From Streptomyces sp. NBC_00377 (GTDB taxonomy: Bacteria > Actinomycetota > Actinomycetes > Streptomycetales > Streptomycetaceae), in contig NZ_CP107958.1 in NCBI RefSeq assembly GCF_036075115.1, forward strand, positions 3,844,001 to 3,908,000: 64,000 nt of DNA, in the 5' to 3' direction. Position numbers and translations under genes: made by a program. A model generated the notes under the pieces. The model had not been told where the DNA came from. It was given only the letters and a program-made list of their open reading frames with translations, and searched no databases. Every line of letters starts with the position of its first letter. Position 1 is the first letter of the stretch. Positions 33,278 to 42,318 of this stretch are shown in pieces.

Positions 33278-34890
33278 TGCCGACCTCCTGTGCTGTCCTC
33301 GGGGGCATCGGGTGCATCGGGTGCATCGGGTTCCGCGCCCTCGGCGGGAGCCGACCCGCCGTGAGCGGGGGTCGACTTCTCAGCCGGGTCCGGCTGCTGG
33401 GGCGCGGGCCGGCCGGGGGCGGTCTGGTGCTCGGCGGTCTGACCCGAGCTGACCGGCTTCGGTTGCGGTTTGCCTTCCGGCTGCGGCTCCGGCATCGGTT
33501 CCGCAGCCGGTTGCGATGCGCCGTCCGGCTCCGGCTCCGGCATCGTTCCCGGTTTCCCGTCCGGCCGCGGCTCCGACTCGCGCATCTCGCCCGGTTCCGG
33601 CTTCTGCTCGGGTTCGTCGAAGGCGGGGCGGGCGTGGTGCCAGGGGGCGTCGGAGCTGCGAGGGGCCGTCGAGGGGCGGGTGGGGGTGCCGGCGGGCGTC
33701 GTCGGGGGCTGGGTGTGCTGGGAGGCCGAACCTCGGGAGGCGGTGCGCGCTCGCCGCGGTCCTGCCGGGGGGCCGGGGGTCGGCTCGGGAGCTGTCGGTC
33801 CCGTCTGTGCAGCGGGCCCGGCTCCTGGGGCATCCGCGGCGTCCGCCCGCTGCGACGCCGAGCCCGCGCTCGCACTTCGGGCGCGGCGGGGTCCGGCCGG
33901 GGCCTCCGGAGCGGACGAGGCCGCTGGGGCGGACGGGACCGCGGGAGCCGGAGAGTCCGGAGACGGGAACGAGGCGGGCGGAGAAGCCGAAGCGGTTTCT
34001 GCGTCCGATGCTGCCCTGCCGGGTGCTCCTGGCTCTGACGATGCCGTCGGCGTGCCCGGCGTCGTGGGCGGGCCCGGCGTGGCCGGCGCCGTAGGCGTGG
34101 CAGGGGTCGCAGACGCCGTAGGCGTGGCAGGCGTGCCCGGCGTTGCAGGTGTCGTAGGCGTGCTCGGGGGTGTCGTCTGGCTCGCCGAGCCTTGTGATGC
34201 TGTGCGGGCGCGGCGGACCGGGCGGTCGCCTGCCGTCCGGCCCGCTGCCGCGCCCGCTGCTGCCGCGCCTGTCGCTGCCGTGCGGGCCGCTCCTCGGGCC
34301 GGGCGGGTCGGCGCGGGTGGGAGTTGGCCCTTCAGGGGGCCCCATTCGTTGGGGTCGGGGACGCCTGGGGGGAGCATCTGGCGGCGCTTGGGGCCGCCGT
34401 GCTCGGACTCCCCCGGCTCCTTCGCGCCGGGCCATGCCTTGGCGACGCGGGCGGCCAGGACGAAGTCCTTGCGCAGGGGGTGCCCTTCGAAGGTCTCCGG
34501 GAGGAGGAGGTGGTTCAGGGCGGGGTGGCCGTCGAAGGTGACGCCGAACATCTCGTGCGTCTCGCGTTCGTGCCAGGTCGCGCCGGCGTAGACGTCGACG
34601 GCGGAGGCGAGGGTCGGCGCCTCGTGCGGGATCGTCGTGCGCAGCAGCAGTCGGCGCACCGGGGACAGTGCCACCACGTGTGCGGACACGCGGAAGCCGG
34701 TGCCGGGTTCGTCGACCGCGCTCAGCCAGTCGAAGTAGGTGCAGGACAGGCGGTCGCGGGCCACGCGCAGGGCGTCGGTCCAGGATGAAGGAGGGACGTC
34801 GACCGTGAGGACGTCGTACGACTCCTCGGCCGTGGCCTGCGGGCCGAAGAGGTCCTCGGCCGGGGCGGGGAGCCAGCCGATCGTGGTCAT
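33274..34890 (-). CDS. nuoC: NuoC-like subunit with ~345-residue low-complexity tail
   Basis: The product is 538 aa. Residues 1-190 form the normal 30-kDa subunit, including ATWHERETHEMFGVTFDGHP (105-122) and LLLPETFEGHPLRKDF. Residues ~193-538 are disordered, rich in Pro, Ala, Thr, Ser and later Glu. A 14-residue motif, [VP]RRAR[TS]AS-x-GSASQ, occurs three times at 225-238, 334-347 and 378-391. Usual NuoC is about 180-250 aa and NuoCD fusions carry NuoD, but no NuoD sequence is present. Start ATG 34890 overlaps the nuoB stop. The frame is clean, with no sign of frameshift. Confidence 0.88.
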   Translation of the reverse strand: MTTIGWLPAPAEDLFGPQATAEESYDVLTVDVPPSSWTDALRVARDRLSCTYFDWLSAVDEPGTGFRVSAHVVALSPVRRLLLRTTIPHEAPTLASAVDVYAGATWHERETHEMFGVTFDGHPALNHLLLPETFEGHPLRKDFVLAARVAKAWPGAKEPGESEHGGPKRRQMLPPGVPDPNEWGPLKGQLPPAPTRPARGAARTAATGAAAAGAAAGRTAGDRPVRRARTASQGSASQTTPPSTPTTPATPGTPATPTASATPATPTAPATPGPPTTPGTPTASSEPGAPGRAASDAETASASPPASFPSPDSPAPAVPSAPAASSAPEAPAGPRRARSASAGSASQRADAADAPGAGPAAQTGPTAPEPTPGPPAGPRRARTASRGSASQHTQPPTTPAGTPTRPSTAPRSSDAPWHHARPAFDEPEQKPEPGEMRESEPRPDGKPGTMPEPEPDGASQPAAEPMPEPQPEGKPQPKPVSSGQTAEHQTAPGRPAPQQPDPAEKSTPAHGGSAPAEGAEPDAPDAPDAPEDSTGGRQ

Positions 34891-35594
34891 CGGTCCTCTC
34901 CCGACGGTTCCGAAGGGGACGGGGCGGCCGGGGGCCGTACCAGGCCGCTCTGGAGAGCGGCCGCCGAGGGGCGGGCCGAAGCGCCGGAGCCGGTCGGGCC
35001 GGCCGGGGTAGGGGCGCTCGGGGCCGGGCCGGCCGGGGTCGGGCCGTAGCGTTCGTCCAGCGACTCCCGGGCGATCTTCTCCTGGAGCTTGAGGATGCCC
35101 TGGAGAAGCGCCTCCGGGCGCGGCGGGCAGCCCGGCACGTAGACGTCCACCGGGATGATCTGGTCGACGCCCTTGGTCACCGAGTACGAGTCCCAGTAGG
35201 GGCCGCCGCAGTTGCTGCACGCGCCGAAGGAGATGACGTACTTCGGTTCGGGCATCTGCTCGTAGAGGCGCTTCACGGCGGGGGCCATCTTGTCCGTGAC
35301 CGTGCCCGAGACGATCATCAGGTCGGCCTGGCGCGGGCCTGGCGCGAACGGGATGACGCCGAGGCGGATGAAGTCGTGGCGGGCCATCGACGCGGCGATG
35401 AACTCGATGGCGCAGCAGGCGAGGCCGAAGTTGAAGACCCAGAGCGAGTAGCGGCGGCCCCAGTTCAGGATCACTTTCATCGGCTCGGGGGCCAGGCGGG
35501 CCAGGGTGCCCAGGCGCCTGGGCACGGGCAGCGGAACCGGTTCCGAACGCGTCTCCGGCTGACCCGGCGCATTCACTTTCGGCGTCACGTCCAT
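34887..35594 (-). CDS. nuoB: NADH-quinone oxidoreductase subunit B
   Basis: This 235-aa protein has the N2-cluster ligands in LACCAIEF (C60, C61), GACSNCGG (C126) and PGCPPRPE (C156). The C-terminal ~50 residues form a Pro/Ala/Gly-rich tail not needed in standard NuoB (about 160-185 aa). It passes electrons to quinone with NuoD in other bacteria. ATG 35594 overlaps the nuoA end by ten bases. Confidence 0.93.
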   Translation of the reverse strand: MDVTPKVNAPGQPETRSEPVPLPVPRRLGTLARLAPEPMKVILNWGRRYSLWVFNFGLACCAIEFIAASMARHDFIRLGVIPFAPGPRQADLMIVSGTVTDKMAPAVKRLYEQMPEPKYVISFGACSNCGGPYWDSYSVTKGVDQIIPVDVYVPGCPPRPEALLQGILKLQEKIARESLDERYGPTPAGPAPSAPTPAGPTGSGASARPSAAALQSGLVRPPAAPSPSEPSGEDR

Positions 35595-35992
35595 GTCAGG
35601 ACGCCCTTCTTGTAGGCGTACAGCAGGCCCACGGCCAGGAAGCCGAGGAAGATGAACATCTCCACGAGCGTGGCGGCGCCGTAGCCGGGGGCCGCGAACA
35701 CCGTCGCCCAGGGGAAGAGGAAGATCGAGTCGACGGCGAAGATCACGTAGAGGAAGGCGTAGACGTAGTAGCGGACCTGGGTGTGGGCCCAGCCCTCGCC
35801 CACGGGGTCGACGCCGCACTCGTACGTCAGAAGCTTCTCCGGGGTGGGGACCACCGGACGCAGCAGGCGTCCCGCGCCGAAGGCGACGCCGACGAACAGC
35901 ACGCCGACGACGGCGAGCAGTCCGACGACGGAGTAGGACTGGAAGTAGTCTGCCGCGACTTCCGCCGCGACCTCGACGGTCCGTTCCCGCAC
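35585..35992 (-). CDS. nuoA: NADH-quinone oxidoreductase subunit A
   Basis: This 135-aa protein has three helices and the conserved loop KLLTYECGVDPVGEGW followed by RYYVYAFLYVIFAVDSIFLFPWA. GTG 35992 is preferred because a GAGGG ribosome site stands just upstream; earlier in-frame valines are GTC and cannot start. It is the first gene of the operon. The gap to the divergent kinase (35993-36191) holds a hairpin at 36102-36139 and presumably both promoters. Confidence 0.9.
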   Translation of the reverse strand: MRERTVEVAAEVAADYFQSYSVVGLLAVVGVLFVGVAFGAGRLLRPVVPTPEKLLTYECGVDPVGEGWAHTQVRYYVYAFLYVIFAVDSIFLFPWATVFAAPGYGAATLVEMFIFLGFLAVGLLYAYKKGVLTWT

Positions 35993-36191
35993 GTCCGTCC
36001 CTCGCTCCCTGACCTCAGTCTCTTCGACGACAGGCCCGTTCGACGATCTGTACGCACGGGAGTCTAGGCCCTGATAAAGGGACGGTAAGCAGCCCGTCAT
36101 GCCTCGGTCCGCGGGGCGGGGGTTTTCCCCCGGCCGAGGAAGGCAGCAGACCTCATGGCGCGGCGCCGTACGGCGCGGCAGGCTAGCCCAT

Positions 36192-37466
36192 ATGACCGCT
36201 TCCGCCAGCCGATCCGCCACCGATGCCAGTACCCCTGCGAGCAGCTTCCATCCGAGAGCCGGCCGGTCCACGGCCTCTCTTCCGGGTGGGGCGGAGCAGG
36301 ACGACGAACGTCTGCCGCCGGCCCGCTTCGCCTACGACCCACAGACCTGGAAGGAGATCACGCACCTTCTGACGAACCTGCCGATGGCGTTGATCGGGTT
36401 CACCTATGTGATGACGGTGATCGTCAGCGGTGCCGCCATGACCGTCACCGTGGTCGGGTTCCCGCTGCTCGCGCTCGGACTGGGCGGGGCGCGGCTGATG
36501 GGCCGCTTCGAGCGGGCGCGGGCACGCCTTCTCCTGGGATTGCGTATCGACGAGCCGAGCCCGTTGCCGCTGCGCAGGGCGGGCGGTCTCTTCGCGCGGA
36601 TGTGGCTGGCGCTGAAGGACCCGGTGGCCTGGCGCACGGTGCTGTACGACGTCATCCGGATGCCCTGGGGGATCCTCACGTTCAGCGTGGTCCTGCCGTC
36701 GCTGTTCGTGCTGTGGCCGGTGCTGCCGTTCCTGGCGCGCGGGCTGACCAACGCGGACCGGGCGATGGTGCGGGGCCTGCTGTCCCCGTCCGACGAGCTG
36801 GAGCGGCGGATCGCGGAGCTGGAGTCGGACCGGGGGGTCGTGGTCGACACGGCGGCCGCCGATCTGCGGCGCATCGAGCGCGACCTGCACGACGGGGCGC
36901 AGGCCCGGCTGGTCAACCTGGCCATGGGGCTCGGTCTGGCGAAGGAGAAGCTGCTGGAGGGGCAGGCCGACGACGCCGTGGCGGCGATGGTGGAGGAGGC
37001 GCACGGCGAGGTGAAGCTCGCGCTCCAGGAGCTGCGGGACCTGGCGCGCGGGATCCATCCGGCCGTCCTCACCGACCGGGGGCTGGACGCGGCGCTGTCC
37101 TCGGTGGCCTCGCGGTGCACGGTGCCGGTGAAGGTGACGGCCGACCTGCCGTCCAGGCCGGCCCAGGCCATCGAGGGCATCGCCTACTTCACTGTCTCCG
37201 AGCTGCTCCAGAACATCAGCAAGCACAGTGCCGCCCGGTCCGCCTCGGTCGACGTGTGGCGGACCGACGACCGGCTGCTCATCCAGGTGTGGGACGACGG
37301 CCGGGGCGGGGCGCGGCTCGACGGCGGGTCGGGGATGCGGGGGCTGGCGGAGCGGCTGGACGCCGTCGACGGGCTGTTCGTCGTGGAGTCGCCGGTGGGG
37401 GGTCCCACGACGGTGACCGCGGAGCTGCCGTGGCGCAGTCGTGGCGAGAAGGACCGGCAGGGATAG
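36192..37466 (+). CDS. Sensor histidine kinase with membrane sensor domain (copy 1)
   Basis: This 424-aa kinase has an N-terminal four-helix membrane 'sensor' domain (about residues 55-185, PF13796-like), a HisKA_3 dimerisation helix with phospho-acceptor His233 in RDLHDGAQAR, and a HATPase with N-box LLQNISKHS and G-box WDDGRGG. It belongs to the NarL/DesK-type class and would phosphorylate a LuxR-type regulator such as that at 39427. ATG 36192 lies after the divergent promoter region. The catalytic half is nearly identical to the next kinase. Confidence 0.9.
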   Translation: MTASASRSATDASTPASSFHPRAGRSTASLPGGAEQDDERLPPARFAYDPQTWKEITHLLTNLPMALIGFTYVMTVIVSGAAMTVTVVGFPLLALGLGGARLMGRFERARARLLLGLRIDEPSPLPLRRAGGLFARMWLALKDPVAWRTVLYDVIRMPWGILTFSVVLPSLFVLWPVLPFLARGLTNADRAMVRGLLSPSDELERRIAELESDRGVVVDTAAADLRRIERDLHDGAQARLVNLAMGLGLAKEKLLEGQADDAVAAMVEEAHGEVKLALQELRDLARGIHPAVLTDRGLDAALSSVASRCTVPVKVTADLPSRPAQAIEGIAYFTVSELLQNISKHSAARSASVDVWRTDDRLLIQVWDDGRGGARLDGGSGMRGLAERLDAVDGLFVVESPVGGPTTVTAELPWRSRGEKDRQG

Positions 37467-37697
37467 GAACGGGCGGGAGGAGTCGGCAGGGACGGACGGG
37501 AAGGACCGGTCGGGACAGGGGACGAAAGGCGCGTGGGCGCGTGGGCGCCGGCGGCCTCGGGTGCGGCCTTGGGAGGTGGGGATAACCCCCCGTTCCAGAC
37601 GCCGACGGACTCCATGGTCCGGGCGCCCGCCGCCGAGGAGGGTTGAGGTACGGATCGACAGGTGCGCGACGAGCAGGACGAGGAACGGACGACGCCG

Positions 37698-39149
37698 ATG
37701 GCCACGCAGTACGGGCAGTACAGGGAGCACGACCGGTTCGGGGACGACCCGTTCCAGGACGGCCGGTCCGAGGACGGCCGTTTCGAGGACGGGCCCGGAC
37801 TGTTCGGGCGCCAGGACCGGTACGGGCCGGAGTACGGGCGCCGGGACGGCGGACGCCGACGTCTCCTGCCGACGGGACTGCGTGAGCCGCTCACGGCGCG
37901 TCACTGGCGCGAACTCGTCTACATCCTGCTCGGGCTGCCGATCGGCATCATGCTGTTCACCTTCACGATCACGATGCTGTCGCTCGGCGCGGGCCTGCTG
38001 GTGACCTTCCTCGGGATTCCGGTGCTGGCGGCGGGCCTGGCCGCGGGCCGGGGCTTCGGCGCCATGGAGCGGGCCCGGGCGCGCGGGCTGCTCGGGCTGG
38101 AGGTGGCCGACCCGGAGCCGCTGCGGCCCCGCGGCCGGGGGGCGATGGCGTGGATGGCCGCCGTCCTGAAGAGCGGCACGTCGTGGCGGCAGGCGCTCTA
38201 CGCGGTGGTGCAGTTCCCGTGGGCGGTGTTCTCCTTCTGTGTCGCCGTGACCGTGTGGTCGTGCGGCTGGACGATGCTGACGTATCCGCTGTGGTTCTGG
38301 GTCTTCCCGATGTACGGCGGTCAGGGCGGCCTTCAGCTGTACGGGGACGAGCAGCACAGCGTCTATCTCGACAACCCGTTCGAGATCACGGTGACGGCCC
38401 TGGTGGGCCTGCTGATCACGCTGGCCACGCCGTGGATCGTGCGGGCGCTGACGACGGTGGACCGGCTGCTGGTGCACGGGCTGCTCGGGCCGTCGTCGCT
38501 GGGGGCGCGGGTGGTGGAGCTGGAGTCGGACCGCGGGGTCGTGGTGGACACGGCGTCCGCGGATCTGCGGCGCATCGAGCGCGACCTGCACGACGGGGCG
38601 CAGGCCCGGCTGGTGGCGCTGGCGATGGATCTGGGACTGGCGAAGGAGAAACTGCGCGAGGATCCGCGGGCGGCGGCACGGATGGTGGGCGAGGCGCACG
38701 GCGAGGTGAAGACGGCGTTGCAGGAGCTGCGGGACCTGGCGCGCGGGATCCATCCGGCGGTGCTGACGGACCGGGGGCTGGACGCGGCGCTGTCGGCGGT
38801 GGCGTCACGGTGCACGGTGCCGGTACGGGTGGAGGTCGATCTGGTGGAGCGTCCGGCGCCGGCCATCGAGGGGATCGCGTACTTCACCGTCTCCGAGCTG
38901 CTCCAGAACATCAGCAAGCACAGTGGGGCACGGTCCGCCTCGGTCGACGTGTGGCGGGTGGAGAACCGGCTGATGTTGCAGGTGGTGGACGACGGGGTGG
39001 GGGGAGCGGACGCCTCCGGCGGGGGGTCGGGGCTCGCCGGGCTCGCCGGACGTCTGGACGCGGTGGACGGGATCCTGGTGGTGGACTCGCCGGTGGGTGG
39101 CCCCACCCGGGTGACGGCGGAGCTGCCCTGGCGGGCGGAAGCCGTCTGA
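37698..39149 (+). CDS. Sensor histidine kinase with membrane sensor domain (copy 2)
   Basis: This 483-aa paralogue has a charged N-terminal extension (about 60 residues), membrane helices between about 70 and 250, His298 in RDLHDGAQAR and an intact HATPase. The start is uncertain: ATG 37698 is used, GTG 37662 adds 12 residues, and neither has a strong ribosome site. It lies 231 bases downstream of copy 1. The signal sensed is unknown; separate sensor domains with a common kinase half suggest two inputs. Confidence 0.88.
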   Translation: MATQYGQYREHDRFGDDPFQDGRSEDGRFEDGPGLFGRQDRYGPEYGRRDGGRRRLLPTGLREPLTARHWRELVYILLGLPIGIMLFTFTITMLSLGAGLLVTFLGIPVLAAGLAAGRGFGAMERARARGLLGLEVADPEPLRPRGRGAMAWMAAVLKSGTSWRQALYAVVQFPWAVFSFCVAVTVWSCGWTMLTYPLWFWVFPMYGGQGGLQLYGDEQHSVYLDNPFEITVTALVGLLITLATPWIVRALTTVDRLLVHGLLGPSSLGARVVELESDRGVVVDTASADLRRIERDLHDGAQARLVALAMDLGLAKEKLREDPRAAARMVGEAHGEVKTALQELRDLARGIHPAVLTDRGLDAALSAVASRCTVPVRVEVDLVERPAPAIEGIAYFTVSELLQNISKHSGARSASVDVWRVENRLMLQVVDDGVGGADASGGGSGLAGLAGRLDAVDGILVVDSPVGGPTRVTAELPWRAEAV

Positions 39150-39154
39150 GGGCC

Positions 39155-39204
39155 CGGACCCCTTCCCGCACGGCCGCCCCCGCCGCCGTGCGGGAAGGGG
39201 TCCG
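39155..39204 (+). terminator. Perfect 20-bp hairpin after the second kinase
   Basis: The 20 bases at 39155-39174 (CGGACCCCTTCC...) pair perfectly with 39185-39204 around a 10-base loop. It starts 6 bases after the kinase stop and separates both kinases from the regulator gene. The remaining gap to 39426 shows no other clear feature. Confidence 0.88.
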
Positions 39205-39426
39205 CCCCCACTCCACCCGATCCCCGCTCCCTGTCCCTTTGCCCCTCCCCGCCTTCCCCGGAGGTCGAAGCCTTCCCTCGGAGGCCGGACAGCGGGTCGG
39301 GGCGTGATCCCGCCGTCCTTGCCGTGGTCGAGCCTTTTTCCAGGTGCAGACGAGCCCAGGCTGGAATGCTTGACTGGTTCCACCGACGGGTGGACGGCTG
39401 GGGGGCCGAGGATCGTGGAGGACAGG

Positions 39427-40086
39427 GTGCGGGTGGTCATCGCCGAGGATTCGGTGCTGTTGCGGGAGGGGCTGACCCGGTTGCTGACCGACCGGGGGCA
39501 TGAGGTGGTGGCGGGGGTCGGGGATGCCGACGCGCTGGTCAAGACCATCACGGAGCTCGACGACGAGGGCGCGCTGCCCGATGTCGTCGTCGCGGACGTG
39601 CGGATGCCGCCCACGCACACGGACGAAGGGGTGCGGGCCGCCGTACAGCTGCGCAAGGCGCATCCCGGGCTCGGGGTGCTGGTGCTGTCGCAGTACGTGG
39701 AGGAGAGGTACGCCACCGAACTGTTGGCCGGTTCCAGTCGCGGGGTCGGGTATCTGCTCAAGGATCGCGTGGCAGAGGTCCGGGAGTTCGTGGATGCCGT
39801 GGTGCGGGTCGCCCAGGGCGGAACCGCGCTCGATCCGGAGGTCGTCGCGCAGCTGCTCGGGCGGAGCAGGAAGCAGCACGTGCTGACCGGGCTCACCCCG
39901 CGCGAGCGGGAGGTCCTCGGGCTGATGGCGGAGGGGCGGACGAACTCGGCGATCGCCCGGCAGCTGGTCGTCAGCGACGGGGCCGTGGAGAAGCATGTCA
40001 GCAACATCTTCCTGAAGCTCGGCCTGTCGCCGAGTGACGGGGATCACCGCCGTGTACTCGCGGTCCTCACCTATCTCAATTCATGA
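39427..40086 (+). CDS. LuxR/NarL-family response regulator
   Basis: This 219-aa regulator has a receiver domain with the acidic pair E7/D8 and phospho-acceptor Asp57 in VVVADVRMPP. A C-terminal LuxR helix-turn-helix follows (LTPREREVLGLMAEG...NSAIARQLVVSDGAVEKHV). The start is GTG 39427 with GTGGAGG before it; GTG 39415 is possible. It is the likely partner of the two kinases upstream but lies behind a strong terminator, so it has its own promoter. Targets unknown. Confidence 0.9.
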   Translation: MRVVIAEDSVLLREGLTRLLTDRGHEVVAGVGDADALVKTITELDDEGALPDVVVADVRMPPTHTDEGVRAAVQLRKAHPGLGVLVLSQYVEERYATELLAGSSRGVGYLLKDRVAEVREFVDAVVRVAQGGTALDPEVVAQLLGRSRKQHVLTGLTPREREVLGLMAEGRTNSAIARQLVVSDGAVEKHVSNIFLKLGLSPSDGDHRRVLAVLTYLNS

Positions 40087-40274
40087 CCAGATGACACTGT
40101 GCCTTCGTCGAGTGGGGGAACCCGTAGAAGTGGCGGGGGCCGCGAGCAGACAGTGGGTGAGAACCGCGCTGTCGGTCCGGAGCGTCTACCGGAACGGCGC
40201 GCGGGTGCGGGAAATCATGAAAAGCGGGGGTGCCGGGCCGTCTCGGGACAACGACCGTCATACGAATGGCCGAG

Positions 40275-40290
40275 GTAAGGCGACCCTTAC
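40275..40290. promoter_or_regulatory. GTAAGG-N4-CCTTAC dyad upstream of the oxidoreductase genes
   Basis: A perfect 6-bp dyad lies about 73 bases before the GTG of the 2-oxoacid oxidoreductase alpha gene, within the 276-bp gap 40087-40362. It may be an operator; no regulator can be assigned. The rest of the gap shows only the ribosome site GAGGGAGG at 40346-40353. Confidence 0.35.
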
Positions 40291-40362
40291 AGACATAGGG
40301 TTGATCCCTGGACGGCCCGAAAGGGCCTTCCGGGACAGCCACCTCGAGGGAGGTCCAGTTCA

Positions 40363-42318
40363 GTGACCAGCCAGGTCAGCAGTCCAGCGGGACAGGCCGA
40401 CGGAACCGACGGAACCGAGGGGACCGACGGGACCGTCGTGGGAGAGCAGCGCAGACCGGGCGGGACGAAGGACGTACGTCGTCTCGACCGGGTGATCATC
40501 AGGTTCGCGGGTGACTCGGGTGACGGTATGCAGCTCACCGGCGACCGTTTCACCTCGGAGACCGCATCGTTCGGCAACGACCTGTCCACCCTGCCGAACT
40601 TCCCCGCGGAGATCCGCGCGCCCGCCGGCACCCTCCCCGGCGTCTCCTCGTTCCAGCTGCACTTCGCCGACCACGACATCCTCACCCCGGGTGACGCGCC
40701 GAACGTGCTGGTCGCCATGAATCCGGCGGCGCTGGCGGCCAACATCGCGGATGTGCCGCGCGGCGCGGAGATCATCGTCAACACGGACGAATTCACGAAG
40801 CGGGCGATGCAGAAGGTGGGGTACGCGGCCTCGCCGCTGGAGGACGGGTCCCTCGACGGTTATCAGCTCCACCCGGTCCCGTTGACCACCCTGACCGTCG
40901 AGGCACTCAAGGAATTCGACCTCACCCGTAAAGAGGCCGAGCGCAGCAAGAACATGTTCGCGCTCGGCCTTTTGTCATGGATGTACCACCGGCCCACCGA
41001 GGGCACCGAGAAGTTCCTGAAGTCGAAGTTCGCGAAGAAACCCCACATCGCGGCCGCCAACATCGCCGCATTCCGCGCCGGATGGAACTTCGGTGAGACG
41101 ACCGAGGACTTCGCCGTCAGTTACGAGGTCGCTCCGGCCGCGAAAGCGTTCCCGGTCGGCACCTACCGGAACATCTCCGGGAATCTCGCTCTGGCATACG
41201 GGCTGATCGCCGCGTCCCGGCAGGCCGATCTGCCGCTGTTCCTCGGCTCGTATCCGATCACTCCGGCCTCCGACATCCTGCACGAGCTGAGCAGACACAA
41301 GAACTTCGGTGTGCGGACGTTCCAGGCGGAGGACGAGATCGCCGGGATCGGCGCGGCGCTGGGGGCGGCCTTCGGGGGGTCCCTCGCCGTCACGACCACC
41401 TCCGGGCCCGGCGTGGCGCTGAAGAGCGAGACGATCGGGCTTGCCGTCTCGATGGAGCTGCCGCTGCTGATCGTGGACATCCAGCGGGGCGGGCCCTCGA
41501 CCGGTCTGCCCACCAAGACCGAGCAGGCGGACCTGCTACAGGCCATGTACGGGCGCAACGGCGAGGCCCCGGTGCCGATCGTGGCGCCCCGCACGCCCGC
41601 CGACTGCTTCGACGCGGCACTGGAGGCGGCCAGGATCGCGCTCACCTACCGCACGCCGGTGATGCTGCTGTCGGACGGCTACCTCGCCAACGGCTCCGAG
41701 CCCTGGCGGATCCCCGAGCTGGACGAGCTCCCGGACCTGACCGTGCAGTTCGCGCAGGGGCCCAACCACACGCTGTCCGACGGCAGCGAGGTCTTCTGGC
41801 CGTACAAGCGCGACCCGCAGACCCTGGCCCGGCCGTGGGCGGTCCCGGGCACCCCGGGACTCGAGCACCGCATCGGCGGGATCGAGAAGGAGGACGGGAC
41901 CGGGAACATCTCCTACTCCCCGGCCAACCATGACTTCATGGTCCGCACCCGCCAGGCCAAGATCGACGGCATCGACGTCCCCGACCTCGAGGTCGACGAC
42001 CCGCACGAGGCGAACACCCTGGTGCTGGGCTGGGGCTCCACCTACGGGCCGATCACCGCCGCGGTACGGCGGCTGCGCACCGCGGGGGAGGCCGTCGCGC
42101 AGGCGCACCTGCGGCATCTGAACCCGTTCCCGCGCAACCTGGGCGCGGTGCTCAAGCGTTACGACAAGGTCGTCATCCCCGAGATGAACCTCGGCCAGCT
42201 CGCCACCCTCGTACGGGCGAAGTACCTGGTCGACGCCCACTCGTACAACCAGGTCAACGGTATGCCGTTCAAGGCGGAGCAGCTCGCCGCGGCGCTCAAG
42301 GAGGCCATCGATGAGTGA
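40363..42318 (+). CDS. korA: 2-oxoacid:ferredoxin oxidoreductase alpha (gamma-alpha fusion), KGOR-type
   Basis: This 651-aa subunit oxidises a 2-oxoacid, probably 2-oxoglutarate, to the acyl-CoA with reduction of ferredoxin. Residues ~45-200 are the fused gamma domain (VIIRFAGDSGDGMQLTGDRF), followed by the pyrimidine-binding alpha domain (SYPITPASDILHELS, EDEIAGIGAALGAAFGG) and a C-terminal transketolase-like domain. The layout is that of aerobic actinobacterial KorA. GTG 40363 has a strong ribosome site. It overlaps korB by eight bases. Confidence 0.92.
   Translation: MTSQVSSPAGQADGTDGTEGTDGTVVGEQRRPGGTKDVRRLDRVIIRFAGDSGDGMQLTGDRFTSETASFGNDLSTLPNFPAEIRAPAGTLPGVSSFQLHFADHDILTPGDAPNVLVAMNPAALAANIADVPRGAEIIVNTDEFTKRAMQKVGYAASPLEDGSLDGYQLHPVPLTTLTVEALKEFDLTRKEAERSKNMFALGLLSWMYHRPTEGTEKFLKSKFAKKPHIAAANIAAFRAGWNFGETTEDFAVSYEVAPAAKAFPVGTYRNISGNLALAYGLIAASRQADLPLFLGSYPITPASDILHELSRHKNFGVRTFQAEDEIAGIGAALGAAFGGSLAVTTTSGPGVALKSETIGLAVSMELPLLIVDIQRGGPSTGLPTKTEQADLLQAMYGRNGEAPVPIVAPRTPADCFDAALEAARIALTYRTPVMLLSDGYLANGSEPWRIPELDELPDLTVQFAQGPNHTLSDGSEVFWPYKRDPQTLARPWAVPGTPGLEHRIGGIEKEDGTGNISYSPANHDFMVRTRQAKIDGIDVPDLEVDDPHEANTLVLGWGSTYGPITAAVRRLRTAGEAVAQAHLRHLNPFPRNLGAVLKRYDKVVIPEMNLGQLATLVRAKYLVDAHSYNQVNGMPFKAEQLAAALKEAIDE

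Noticed and set aside
33274..34314. A frameshift or gene fusion explaining the long NuoC
   Set aside because: The frame is continuous, the stop overlaps the nuoH start as expected for coupling, and the tail shows periodic motifs with no NuoD similarity. An in-frame extension is the simpler reading.
36183..38753. An 856-codon open frame on the minus strand
   Set aside because: It is fully antisense to the two sensor kinases, whose catalytic motifs are intact. It has no recognisable domain and His/Arg/Gln-rich shadow composition.
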